Assembly (NCBI RefSeq): GCF_004115085.1
Contig: NZ_QXJP01000008.1
Location: forward strand, 1-64,000
Length of the DNA stretch: 64,000 nucleotides
From: Longirhabdus pacifica
Lineage (GTDB): Bacteria; Bacillota; Bacilli; Paenibacillales; DSM-105158
Reading direction: 5' to 3'
The notes beneath the pieces are model-generated. The model worked only from the letters and a program-made list of their open reading frames with translations. It was not told where the DNA came from and did no database searches. The position numbers and the translations under genes are program-made. How positions within the stretch are numbered: the first letter of the stretch is position 1; the number at the start of each line of letters is the position of its first letter. Below, one piece after another: positions 9,383 to 16,944 of the stretch.

Positions 9383-10006
9383 TTAAACTTGAATAAATCG
9401 AGCACCGTCGAATTTAACCCCGATACTATCCGTGCCATTCCCAAATTCCAGCGTGGTACGCTGACTAGTTAAGTCAGAAAGTACTAGTCCTTGCTGGATA
9501 TTCGACTGTAAAAAGATTTGTACTTCTTCTAAAGGAGAGAACGTATCTACATCTTCGTTTAGTACCTTGACTGCATTAATTGGGGACTTCGGATAAGAAG
9601 CACCATTTACAGAAACATCTTGATATAAACCGAAAGTCAGATCACGACCAGACTGATTATATACACCGTACCCATCGGCTGGAATTACTGTCTCTGGGAA
9701 AGGACCTTTTCCTTTTCCAAAATTTTGTGTAAATCTACCACAACTAAACGTGTAACAATATTCAGATATAGCGTCTTTACTGGAATGTTTGGAAATAGTT
9801 GCTCCATTTTGTGTCGCAGAGGCTGAGGCATATACCCCATATTTATCCTCCCACGTTATTTCTGTTAATTCGAATGGATCAAAGGTAACCCATGCTAATG
9901 GAGAACCTTTTCCTGATTGTTTTATTAATACAACTTTTTGTTTTGCACAACAAATTCTTTCTAGATCTTTATCATCGAAAAATACGGATAACTTGTAATT
10001 TGGCAT
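9383..10006 (-). CDS. unknown leaderless beta-rich protein
   Basis: The protein is 207 residues from the ATG at 10006, preceded by GGAGGT at seven bases; an earlier ATG is only one base from that site. I do not recognise a family. It begins MPNYKLSVFFDDKDLERICC and has no signal peptide or membrane segment. It is rich in alternating hydrophobic residues, Gly, Ser and aromatic residues (for example VTFDPFELTEITWEDKYGVYAS and YGVYNQSGRDLTFGLYQDVSVNG), which suggests an all-beta sandwich of the lectin or toxin kind. This is inference from composition only. It has its own terminator and lies between the sigma-like pair and the leaderless protease on the same strand. Confidence 0.65.
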   Translation of the reverse strand: MPNYKLSVFFDDKDLERICCAKQKVVLIKQSGKGSPLAWVTFDPFELTEITWEDKYGVYASASATQNGATISKHSSKDAISEYCYTFSCGRFTQNFGKGKGPFPETVIPADGYGVYNQSGRDLTFGLYQDVSVNGASYPKSPINAVKVLNEDVDTFSPLEEVQIFLQSNIQQGLVLSDLTSQRTTLEFGNGTDSIGVKFDGARFIQV

Positions 10007-10112
10007 TCTCATGACCTCCAAAAAATTTAATATAATGACGTATAGTAGGATATAAATCACGTGCCTTTATCCCGAAACAAGTGACTCAACTACACTTTCA
10101 AACACTTGGTGG

Positions 10113-10143
10113 TAAAACAAAAATCAACTCCACCTTAGTTGAT
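10113..10143 (-). terminator. terminator-like hairpin without an adjacent gene end
   Basis: On the minus strand ATCAACT-N7-AGTTGAT is followed by TTTTTGTTTT. The nearest upstream minus-strand gene already has its own terminator at 10390, so this hairpin either catches read-through or ends a short transcript arising in 10150-10390. No ORF of note lies there. Confidence 0.55.
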
Positions 10144-10389
10144 GTTGTTTTATTGTGTTTTCAAATATTAAGGAAAAAATAACTCTTTTTTACAACTAAA
10201 ATAAATAAAAAAGGTTAATTATTACAAAAATAAAATATATAACAGGAAAATTAGACCATGCTCAACTCATCATTAAGCCCTTAATAAAACATAACAACAT
10301 CTCAAAGTAAGATGTATGATGAAATTATTGATAGGAAATAACTAGCTTATGAAATGCATAGGATGAACAAAGCAGGACAGTACGACATA

Positions 10390-10415
10390 AGAAAAGCTTG
10401 CTAACAATAGCAAGC
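10390..10415 (-). terminator. terminator of the sigma-like gene pair
   Basis: A perfect eight-pair stem GCTTGCTA/TAGCAAGC with a TTGT loop is followed by TTTTCTT on the minus strand, about 30 bp after the stop of the second gene. Confidence 0.8.
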
Positions 10416-10443
10416 AATCATCATTATTATTTTATAATTCCAT

Positions 10444-10671
10444 CTATTTAGGCTGATCTAATTGGAGAATGTATGCTATAAGTTCTGTTCGTATCGATTG
10501 CATTGCATCTTCTTTAGGAAGTCTAATATATTTAGATAAATACTGTATTTCTTCATCAAAGTAAGCGAGTATAATTTCAAGTGCTTTTTTGTCGCCTGTT
10601 TTAGCTTTTTCAAAATAACTTTCAATCATATGGTCTTCATTTGTATAGACTGCAAAATCTTTTTTTTCCAT
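10444..10671 (-). CDS. RsoA-like sigma region 2 subunit (candidate)
   Basis: This 75-residue protein overlaps the preceding sigma-like gene by 46 bases. The core AKTGDKKALEIILAYFDEEIQYLSKYIRLPKEDAMQSI resembles the helical fold of PF12645-type and RsoA proteins, which supply region 2 (-10 recognition) to a partner carrying region 4. In B. subtilis SigO and RsoA are encoded in that same order. GGTGAG lies just before the ATG. The family match is by pattern recognition and has not been checked. It could instead be a small regulator of the conjugative-element type, as in Tn916 small ORFs. Confidence 0.6.
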   Translation of the reverse strand: MEKKDFAVYTNEDHMIESYFEKAKTGDKKALEIILAYFDEEIQYLSKYIRLPKEDAMQSIRTELIAYILQLDQPK

Positions 10672-10955
10672 TTACTCACCGCCTGTTGAGATATATTTAA
10701 TTCTGAAGCTATTTCTTTTTCTGTTGCTTGCTCATAAAACAGTCTAATTAAAATATATTTCCCACGATGTGAAGAGATGGATTCCAGCAATTCTTCTACA
10801 TGTAGTTTTAAAACTAAATCATTTTCAAAGCCAGGTTGAGAAGTAAAATAATCTTGAAATAAAAAAGACTCCTTGTTTCGCTGTACACGAGAACGATACT
10901 GTAATTTCCACGCCGTTCTTCTTAAAAATATTCGACATTCTTCTATTTCTATCAT
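10626..10955 (-). CDS. small sigma-70 region 4 protein (SigO/UviA-like)
   Basis: The protein is 109 residues. The C-terminal half holds a sigma region 4 helix-turn-helix (RLFYEQATEKEIASELNISQQAVSKWKKKILQSI), preceded by a short N-terminal helical part (FLRRTAWKLQYRSRVQ). No region 2 is present, so it cannot be a complete sigma factor alone. The overlapping downstream gene could supply that part. A strong AGGGAGGGG lies about 15 bases before the ATG. Relatives by architecture are B. subtilis SigO, phage Xpf-type regulators and the clostridial group 5 factors such as UviA. What it controls is unknown; the neighbouring holin-like and exoprotein-like genes are natural candidates. Confidence 0.7.
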   Translation of the reverse strand: MIEIEECRIFLRRTAWKLQYRSRVQRNKESFLFQDYFTSQPGFENDLVLKLHVEELLESISSHRGKYILIRLFYEQATEKEIASELNISQQAVSKWKKKILQSIQMKTI

Positions 10956-11185
10956 ATTAGATATTATTTTCCCCTCCCTTTCACGTCTCTACATAAATAG
11001 GTAGATTATGGTTCATAATTTACAACCAATTTAAGAAGAATGTAATATAAATTGTGCTTATAATAAAATATTTTTATTTTCTATTAAAATAAATATAATA
11101 TGTATTAAAATGTTTACTTAATTAAAAACAGACAAAAATCGAGCAATTTATCAACTAATATAAAAGTATGTATCCTAAAATGCAC
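10956..11185. other. very AT-rich leader of the sigma-like genes
   Basis: This stretch of about 230 bases lies between the terminator of the holin-like gene and the sigma-like pair. It is dominated by A and T runs on both strands and must carry the promoter of the sigma-like pair. I cannot choose one -10/-35 pair with confidence, and no ORF with a ribosome-binding site is present. Confidence 0.5.
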
Positions 11186-11218
11186 AGAAAAACGATGATA
11201 ATTGTCATTATACATCGT
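11186..11218 (-). terminator. terminator of the holin-like gene
   Basis: On the minus strand ACGATG-T-ATAAT pairs with ATTAT-CATCGT around a GACA loop and is followed by TTTTTCTG. It lies about 60 bp after the stop codon. Confidence 0.75.
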
Positions 11219-11276
11219 ATTTTTACATGAGATAAATAGGGTTAATTGGAGAATTAAAGTGTATAGTGTATATATT

Positions 11277-11570
11277 TCATATTTCTTTGTTGTCTAATTT
11301 TGTTTCGATGTTATTCACTTTTTTATAGACTTCATTTACTAATTCTAATTTATCGGCAAATTTTATAATAACCTCATTAAACTCTTTTGATCTTTCATTA
11401 TATTGCTTCGTAAACGTGTTTATTTCACTACGCATTTCTTGCAATTCTCTTCGATAAATATCCTCCCGGTGTGTATACGTTTTTAATGTCCAATAAAATA
11501 AACTTACAAACAGTACTGAAAACGGTCCATATAAAGAAAAGTAACCTAACATATCAAACTCTACATTCAC
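11277..11570 (-). CDS. BhlA/UviB-family holin-like protein
   Basis: The protein is 97 residues from the GTG at 11570, which has GGAGAGGTG six bases upstream. The frame stays open to a TTG at 11645, but that start lacks a ribosome-binding site. One membrane segment (YGPFSVLFVSLFYWTLKTY) is followed at once by the charged HREDIYRRELQEMR and a long coiled coil. The GPFxVLFVxLxxxTxxxREExY pattern is characteristic of BhlA/UviB holin-like peptides, found in phages and bacteriocin loci. UviB of C. perfringens is encoded beside the sigma factor UviA, and here a sigma-like pair follows 0.3 kb downstream. The protein is longer than most members because of the extended coiled coil. Confidence 0.8.
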   Translation of the reverse strand: MNVEFDMLGYFSLYGPFSVLFVSLFYWTLKTYTHREDIYRRELQEMRSEINTFTKQYNERSKEFNEVIIKFADKLELVNEVYKKVNNIETKLDNKEI

Positions 11571-11668
11571 GTTATTCACCTCTCCCGTTTTAATGTTAAA
11601 ACCTCGGTCTGTACTATAAAGGCAATCAAACATCATTTCGTACAACTTATACCGTTATTCATTTGTAA

Positions 11669-11694
11669 TATACTGTACTAACCTATATTTTTAT
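11669..11694 (-). promoter_or_regulatory. candidate promoter of the holin-like gene
   Basis: On the minus strand TTTACA (just upstream of this segment), 16 bases, then TACAGT. The 26-base segment is shared with the region before the metalloprotease gene (9330-9355). It lies about 100 bp before the chosen GTG start. Confidence 0.45.
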
Positions 11695-11728
11695 GTAAAT
11701 AAATAGAAGGTAAGATGGATAAGATCAT

Positions 11729-11755
11729 AAAAAAACTGAAACCAAAGGGCTTCAG
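11729..11755 (-). terminator. terminator of the biotin operon
   Basis: On the minus strand CTGAAGCC-CTTT-GGTTTCAG (eight pairs, one G-U) is followed by seven Ts. It lies about 145 bp after the bioC stop. Confidence 0.85.
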
Positions 11756-11900
11756 CTTTACAGCATCTATATATTTTTCTATAGATTCCAGCACTGCATT
11801 GACTGCATTGTGCGTCATCCATGGATAACTATATTTCGTATGTAGTCGTATACGATCTGTTGTTGCAGTTGCTTTCTTGCTTGGCGACTACTTCTTTTCT

Positions 11901-12752
11901 TCATCCTATTGCATAACAACCTTCAATGATTTCATACGTTGCTTCTATCCCGTGAGATGTAGTGTATAATGATTCGTATTGCGCTGTCATGCTTTTTAAC
12001 AACGCTTTAGATAAATACGCTTGTTGAGAAGATGAATTGGCACTCGATGCTCCAATACGTTGGATGCTGCGCAGAAAGTCTAATACAGACTTAAAGTATT
12101 GTTTCTCTTCCCTTGTATGCAGGGCTAATTTTACCCCGTGATGTGCCGTCATGACTTCATCCCAATAGGGCAGGGATACAAACGGTTGTCCTCTTCGCTG
12201 TGCATTTCTTCCTTCTATCTGCTCTGCTACCTCGAAAGCGTGATGCATTTCATGAAACGTTCGCGGTCCAAACGTACTAAATGCAAACAAACCTTGATCT
12301 AAAAATTGATGAATATAGCGGCCTATCGTTTTCTTCGGTTCGTTAAACCATTGAAAAGATGCGTTGGAGATGATGAGGTCTACGTTATCATGGTGAGGAT
12401 CTAAAGTACTCCATTGATTTTGAATAGACTCCATATGCTCCGCATCCTCACATATAAAATGAACACGCGCTCGTTGCGCTTTAGACAGGCTTGCTTGTGC
12501 TTGCTCTATCATATGAGAGGAAATATCGATTGCGGTGATGATAGCATGGGGAAAATACTGCAACAACTTCCTTGTTAAAAGCCCTGTTCCACTTCCGATC
12601 TCCAATATATGATGGATTTGCGTTGCATCCCTTTGGGATAACACGGTATGTACTAATCGCTGCGCCATCTGTTCTTGCAATGATGCATATTGTTCATACT
12701 GATATGCGTTTTTATCAAAATGAAGTCGAACTTGATGTTTATTCACTACCAT
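11901..12752 (-). CDS. bioC: malonyl-ACP O-methyltransferase
   Basis: This 283-residue class I SAM methyltransferase methylates malonyl-ACP so that fatty-acid synthase can build the pimeloyl moiety of biotin. The N-terminus VRLHFDKNAYQYEQYASLQEQMAQRL is typical of BioC. Motif I is ILEIGSGTGLLTRKL (residues about 49-63). The acidic ribose-binding AIDIS and the SNASFQWF segment follow. It overlaps the hydrolase gene by 14 bases and has AAGGAGT eight bases before the ATG. It is the last gene of the bioD-B-F-H-C operon. Confidence 0.93.
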   Translation of the reverse strand: MVVNKHQVRLHFDKNAYQYEQYASLQEQMAQRLVHTVLSQRDATQIHHILEIGSGTGLLTRKLLQYFPHAIITAIDISSHMIEQAQASLSKAQRARVHFICEDAEHMESIQNQWSTLDPHHDNVDLIISNASFQWFNEPKKTIGRYIHQFLDQGLFAFSTFGPRTFHEMHHAFEVAEQIEGRNAQRRGQPFVSLPYWDEVMTAHHGVKLALHTREEKQYFKSVLDFLRSIQRIGASSANSSSQQAYLSKALLKSMTAQYESLYTTSHGIEATYEIIEGCYAIG

Positions 12753-13470
12753 AAATAAAACTCCTTATTTCATGAACCATCCTGTCATGATAAGAAATAA
12801 AAGGCACATGACCTGTATGTTCTAAGATGAGTTTATGCTTTTCATGTAACGACTGCGGCAATGCTTGCACAGGGCATACTGCATCTTCTATTCCATGAAT
12901 CCAACGCAGAGGGAAATCAGGATGATGTTTTCTCCAAGCTTCCCATGCCGTGGTCAAATCCACTTGCATTAGATATTGTAGCCCACCTTCTAATGCTTGA
13001 TGACACCAATCCGACGTTCTAAGTATTTCCTTATGATCCTGAGTAATGAGAGGCAAGTCATGTTTACTGAACATCAGCTTGGTGAAGGAGTCCCATACTG
13101 ATTGGCGTTGTTCCAGCAACCGTTGCTGCATCACCTTCACCATACGCATCGGCCATCCGAGCGTTCGCTCTTTACTTATAAATTTTAATGAGCTAGAGAT
13201 GATCATGACACGGTCTATGCGTTTATCGAGATGGTTATTTTGTTGGAATAACGTTTGCAGTGCAAGCATGCCCCCCATCGACCATCCGATTATTGTCACG
13301 TTAGACTCTGCTTGCTGTAACGCGCTATGTATTTTATGTTGAAATGCTGTTACATCGTTACAATCTTTAAAATCAACATGATGATGACGAATAGTGGGTA
13401 AATCTTTCTCCAATGCATGATAGATTAGCGGAGACATGCCCCAACCAGGGATCCAAATAATAGATTCCAT
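12739..13470 (-). CDS. alpha/beta hydrolase, BioH-like pimeloyl-ACP methyl ester esterase
   Basis: This 243-residue alpha/beta hydrolase has the nucleophile elbow GWSMGG (residues about 82-87), an Asp in HGIEDAVCPV and a His in EHTGHVPFISYHD, which complete a Ser-Asp-His triad. It begins SIIWIPGWGMSP, which gives the oxyanion-hole part. In a biotin operon next to bioC this enzyme would cleave pimeloyl-ACP methyl ester, as BioH does. Sequence resemblance to E. coli BioH is modest, so a non-orthologous esterase with the same role is possible. AAGGAGT precedes the ATG. No bioW or bioI is present, so the BioC/BioH-type route is the one supported. Confidence 0.85.
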   Translation of the reverse strand: MESIIWIPGWGMSPLIYHALEKDLPTIRHHHVDFKDCNDVTAFQHKIHSALQQAESNVTIIGWSMGGMLALQTLFQQNNHLDKRIDRVMIISSSLKFISKERTLGWPMRMVKVMQQRLLEQRQSVWDSFTKLMFSKHDLPLITQDHKEILRTSDWCHQALEGGLQYLMQVDLTTAWEAWRKHHPDFPLRWIHGIEDAVCPVQALPQSLHEKHKLILEHTGHVPFISYHDRMVHEIRSFIYGSE

Positions 13471-13531
13471 GACTTCAAACTCCTTACTATATTGTTAGAA
13501 AAAATATCCCACCTATACAGGCGGGAAAGTG

Positions 13532-14767
13532 TCAGATCAAATCCATTGCTTTCGCTGTAGTAATGATCGTATCTACAGCCCATTGTAAATCTTCCCACTG
13601 GTGCACACTCATTAACGTGAATCTTATTCTCGCCTCTTGCTGCCGAACTGTAGGCGGTCTTATAGCAACCGCTGCTATCCCTTCTTCTTGCAATCGCTTT
13701 GCAAATTGTAATGTTTCCTCATTGCCACCTACAATAACAGGGATTATATGTGTCGTAGATGCTCCTATGTGTAATCCAGCATGTTGAAGTTGGTTGCGGA
13801 ACCAACACGCTCGTTCTTGCAGCGCCTCTCTACGCCATTGCTCATCACGTAGTGTTTGCCATTGCTTTCTCAGCGTAACCATCCATTGCGGGGGCATCGC
13901 TGTCGTGTAAATAAAGCTGCGCGCATGATTGATAAGGTAATCCTTTAACACTTGGTCACCCGCAATATAGGCACCGTAACTACCAAATGCTTTGCTGAAT
14001 GTACCCATATGAATTTCTACTTCGTTAGTCAAGCCAAGTTCATGAACTAGTCCTTCTCCTTGCTTTCCGTAAACACCACCACTGTGTGCTTCATCTATCA
14101 TCAGCATCGCACCATATTTGTTTTTCAGTTCCACTAATGATGCTATGGGGGCCACGGTACCGTCCATACTAAAAATACTGTCTGAAATGATAAGTTTTTT
14201 CGCTTTCGCTGGAGCTTTCTCTAGTAGAGATTGCAAGTGATCTAGATCACCGTGCCGATAACGCTTCACTTCTGCTCGAGATAATATGCTCCCGTCTATG
14301 ATACTCGCGTGATTTAATCGGTCACTAAAAATAATATCTCCACGTCCAACAATAGCACTGATGACACCGATGTTTGCCATATAGCCACTATTAAATATTA
14401 ATGCACTTTCCGTCTGCTTATACGCTGCAAAATCTTGTTCAAATGTTTCGTATAGCAGAGAGTGTCCACTGATGAGCCTCGAAGCGGCTGCACCAATGGG
14501 AACATGTTGTTCTTGCCCTTTGTCAGGCGGTAATACTAGATTGGATGCACTAGATTGAATATGATTATAATCTTGATCCGCTATAGGAGCCAAACTTAAA
14601 CCTAAATAGTCATTCGATGCTAGGTTCAGCATTTTTTGCTGGTTTCGCATGAGCCAACCATTTGGCAACAAGGTCGTTTCCGTTAGCGTCCGATATTGGG
14701 ATTGTTGCTGCAAATCATCTAGTTTTCTGTGCATCCAGTCTAATGTCGACTTCTTAGTCTTACTCAT
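13532..14767 (-). CDS. bioF: 8-amino-7-oxononanoate synthase
   Basis: This 411-residue PLP enzyme condenses pimeloyl-ACP/CoA with L-alanine. Visible motifs are NLASNDYLGLS, FNSGYMANIGVISA, the Asp and His of MLMIDEAHSGGVYG, and the PLP Lys in MGTFSKAFGSYGAYIAG. I prefer the ATG at 14767 (MSKTKKSTLDW), because family members begin about ten residues before the conserved Trp. The ATG at 14800, just after the bioB stop, is also possible. It is the middle gene of the operon. Confidence 0.93.
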   Translation of the reverse strand: MSKTKKSTLDWMHRKLDDLQQQSQYRTLTETTLLPNGWLMRNQQKMLNLASNDYLGLSLAPIADQDYNHIQSSASNLVLPPDKGQEQHVPIGAAASRLISGHSLLYETFEQDFAAYKQTESALIFNSGYMANIGVISAIVGRGDIIFSDRLNHASIIDGSILSRAEVKRYRHGDLDHLQSLLEKAPAKAKKLIISDSIFSMDGTVAPIASLVELKNKYGAMLMIDEAHSGGVYGKQGEGLVHELGLTNEVEIHMGTFSKAFGSYGAYIAGDQVLKDYLINHARSFIYTTAMPPQWMVTLRKQWQTLRDEQWRREALQERACWFRNQLQHAGLHIGASTTHIIPVIVGGNEETLQFAKRLQEEGIAAVAIRPPTVRQQEARIRFTLMSVHQWEDLQWAVDTIITTAKAMDLI

Positions 14768-14812
14768 AGGCAAGCACTCTTTTCCATCGTCATCATGCAT
14801 GGTGTCCCACTA

Positions 14813-15805
14813 TTACAATGCACAAACTTCAATTTCAAATCCCATATCTTCTATCATTTGATGGTCTTTTGATCCTTGCTGACCTTCCGTAGTAAGGTAA
14901 TCACCGATAAAAATAGAGTTTGCCGCGTACAGTCCAAGTGGCTGTAGGGATCTTAGGTTCACTTCACGGCCACCTGAAATGCGAATTTCTTTCGATGGAT
15001 TGATGAAGCGCATTAACGCCAACACTTTTAAACATTTCATCGGTGTAAGGTAGTTGTATTTTTCGAGTAACGTCCCTGGAATGGCGTTCAAGAAGTTAAC
15101 AGGAATAGAATCTGCATCTAGCGCTTTTAATCCTTCTGCCATTTCAATGATTTCTTCGTCTTTTTCACCCATACCAACAATAATACCGGAGCAAGGGGAC
15201 ATACCCGCTGCTTTTGCGGTTTCTACTGTGTCTACACGGTCGTCGTACGTATGTGTCGTCGTAATGTTGCCATAGTTGGATTTACTGGTGTTGATGTTAT
15301 GATTGTAACGATCGACACCTGCTTGTTTTAACCGTACTGCTTGTTCATCGGAAAGGATACCAAGGCACGCACAAATTTTTAACGGCATCGTATCTTTAAT
15401 TTCGGTTACAGCATCGATGACTTGATCCACTTCTTTTGGCGTAGGGCCTCTTCCACTAGCAACGATACAATATGTACCTACTTTCATGTCCAGTGCTTTT
15501 TGTGCTCCTTTGAGGAGTTCATCTTTTTCTAGTAACGTATATTTTTCAATCGGTGCAGTGGAGTTGATCGATTGAGAACAATACCCACAGTCCTCTGGGC
15601 AAAGGCCACTTTTAGCGTTCAAGATCATGTTTAGTTTTACTTTCTTTTGATAGTAGTGCTGTCTGATTTTAAATGCTGCATTCATTAAAGGTAAAACTTG
15701 TTCGTCATCTGCTTGTAGTATGGATAGCCCCTCTTCTTTTGTAATGCTATCCCCTTGTAATACTTTGTCTGCTAGTTCGTTCCAATTTGTTATTGTTGTT
15801 TGCAT
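14813..15805 (-). CDS. bioB: biotin synthase
   Basis: This 330-residue radical-SAM enzyme inserts sulphur into dethiobiotin. The 4Fe-4S motif CPEDCGYCSQS (residues about 53-63) is intact. Downstream are YNHNINTSKSNYGNI, with conserved cluster-region residues, and RISGGREVNLRSLQPLGL, which contains the Arg ligand of the 2Fe-2S cluster. The ATG at 15805 follows AGGAGAAA at eight bases, so the in-frame codons upstream (which translate the repeat array) are not part of the protein. About 290 bp of repeats separate it from bioD. Confidence 0.96.
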   Translation of the reverse strand: MQTTITNWNELADKVLQGDSITKEEGLSILQADDEQVLPLMNAAFKIRQHYYQKKVKLNMILNAKSGLCPEDCGYCSQSINSTAPIEKYTLLEKDELLKGAQKALDMKVGTYCIVASGRGPTPKEVDQVIDAVTEIKDTMPLKICACLGILSDEQAVRLKQAGVDRYNHNINTSKSNYGNITTTHTYDDRVDTVETAKAAGMSPCSGIIVGMGEKDEEIIEMAEGLKALDADSIPVNFLNAIPGTLLEKYNYLTPMKCLKVLALMRFINPSKEIRISGGREVNLRSLQPLGLYAANSIFIGDYLTTEGQQGSKDHQMIEDMGFEIEVCAL

Positions 15806-15815
15806 GTGATTTCTC

Positions 15816-16055
15816 CTAACTGCTCGGAAAGTGTATTCGCTTCCTCCACTTGCTGGAAACCGCAAAAGTCGGGCGCGAATTCTCTTTCCTCGCCTTTGGT
15901 TGGGTTTGTGTGTTGCTCATGAGAAGTCGCTTCCTCCACTTGCTGGAAACCGCAAAAGTCGGGGCGCCACTTCTCTTTCCGCTACTTTCAGTTGGCTTTG
16001 GGTGTTGCTCACGGGAGGTGGCTTCCTCCACTTGCTGAGAACCGCAAAAGTCGGG
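15816..16055 (-). repeat. direct-repeat array with two overlapping mini-ORFs between bioD and bioB
   Basis: A 34-base core (CTTCCTCCACTTGCTGG plus AACCGCAAAAGTCGGG on the plus strand) occurs at 15840, 15930 and 16022, at periods of 90 and 92 bases; the third copy differs at a few positions, and the bases between cores are also related. On the minus strand each core carries GTGGAGGAA, an SD-like sequence. Two of these lead into small ORFs. One runs from GTG at 16012 to TGA at 15917 (31 residues, VSNTQSQLKVAERE...), and one from ATG at 15920 to TAG at 15816 (34 residues, MSNTQTQPKARKEN...). Their stop and start overlap as ATGA. Whether they are translated is unknown. The array might act in processing or translation of bioB. 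Confidence 0.7.
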
Positions 16056-16092
16056 GCCCCATTGCTTTTTCTGCCACTTATACTTCTTCTGC

Positions 16093-16791
16093 TTATAGTT
16101 CAAGCAGTTTAGGTTGGTTTTGTAGTGCTTTTATCCACTTGTTACGATGTAAGGTTTGGTCTTTTTCTTGTTTCATATGTGGCAAGATGCCGATTACTGG
16201 TACGTTTGCAAAGGTTTCTATCATGGTTTTGTTTTCTATGATTCTCTCTTCTTCTTGCGGTGTGGATTGGTTTAAGATGACGCCTAGTATAGGAATTTGC
16301 AATGTCTTTGCATGTTCTATGGAAAGTAATGTATGGTTTACAGTACCTAATCCCGCTCTAGCTACAATAATGATAGGTAATGACAGCGCTTGTATCAATG
16401 TGGACATGAGGTGCTGTTCTGTTATTGGTACAGCTAAGCCTCCTGCTCCTTCCACGATTAAATATTCAGAATTTTCACACCTATTTTTGCCTTCTTCTAT
16501 TAATGACGAAAAATCAATTTCTCTTTTATCATGTTGTGCAGCGATCCATGGTGCTAATGGCTGACTAAACGTATATGTAGCAATATCCTTCTCCTCTTGC
16601 TCTGTTCCACTTCCCCATTTTAAACGATAGCTATCTGCATCTGGTGCTCCTACGGTCACGCCTGTTTGGACAGGCTTCCATACTTGCACTGGTTTATGCT
16701 GCTCTTTCCACATTCCTGCTAATGCCGCAGCTACTTCTGTTTTGCCTACTTCTGTATCTGTCGCAGTGATGAATATTTGTTTTGTATGCAT
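16093..16791 (-). CDS. bioD: dethiobiotin synthetase
   Basis: This 232-residue ATP-dependent enzyme closes the ureido ring of dethiobiotin. The P-loop ITATDTEVGKTEVAAAL (residues about 8-24), KPVQTG and the VEGAGGLAVPI motif are all present. AAGGTGG precedes the ATG. It is the first gene of the biotin operon, directly downstream of a BirA-type operator. Confidence 0.95.
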   Translation of the reverse strand: MHTKQIFITATDTEVGKTEVAAALAGMWKEQHKPVQVWKPVQTGVTVGAPDADSYRLKWGSGTEQEEKDIATYTFSQPLAPWIAAQHDKREIDFSSLIEEGKNRCENSEYLIVEGAGGLAVPITEQHLMSTLIQALSLPIIIVARAGLGTVNHTLLSIEHAKTLQIPILGVILNQSTPQEEERIIENKTMIETFANVPVIGILPHMKQEKDQTLHRNKWIKALQNQPKLLEL

Positions 16792-16835
16792 GTTTTTGCC
16801 ACCTTCTATTTCATATGTACAGTTGCAAAAAAAAT

Positions 16836-16864
16836 GTTAACCAATTTTTCCATGTAAGGTTAAC
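16836..16864 (-). promoter_or_regulatory. BirA biotin-repressor operator of the bio operon
   Basis: GTTAACC, 15 bases, GGTTAAC is a perfect inverted repeat 45 bp before the bioD start. It matches the known BirA box of Bacillales (GTTAACC arms around a spacer of similar length). A plausible -35/-10 (TTAACA, 15 bases, TACATA) overlaps and follows it on the minus strand. Binding by biotinoyl-AMP-loaded BirA would block transcription when biotin is plentiful. Confidence 0.9.
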
Positions 16865-16944
16865 TATTCGCACTTTATATATTATCTTTTTTTTTATCTC
16901 TTGGCAATGCATAACTTTATGCTTATTCATTGAACGATACTACA

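Noticed and set aside
11571-11645. Longer start (TTG at 11645) for the holin-like gene
   Set aside because: The GTG at 11570 has a strong GGAGAGGTG at ideal spacing and gives the family's usual layout, whereas the TTG has no ribosome-binding site.
12572-12754. Numerous short plus-strand frames inside the biotin genes
   Set aside because: They lie wholly inside well-supported minus-strand genes and lack ribosome-binding sites and family motifs.
15816-16103. A 95-codon open frame between bioD and bioB as one gene
   Set aside because: It starts at a TTG inside the bioD end without a proper ribosome-binding site and consists of the translated repeat array. Only the two short SD-led ORFs inside it are considered possible.
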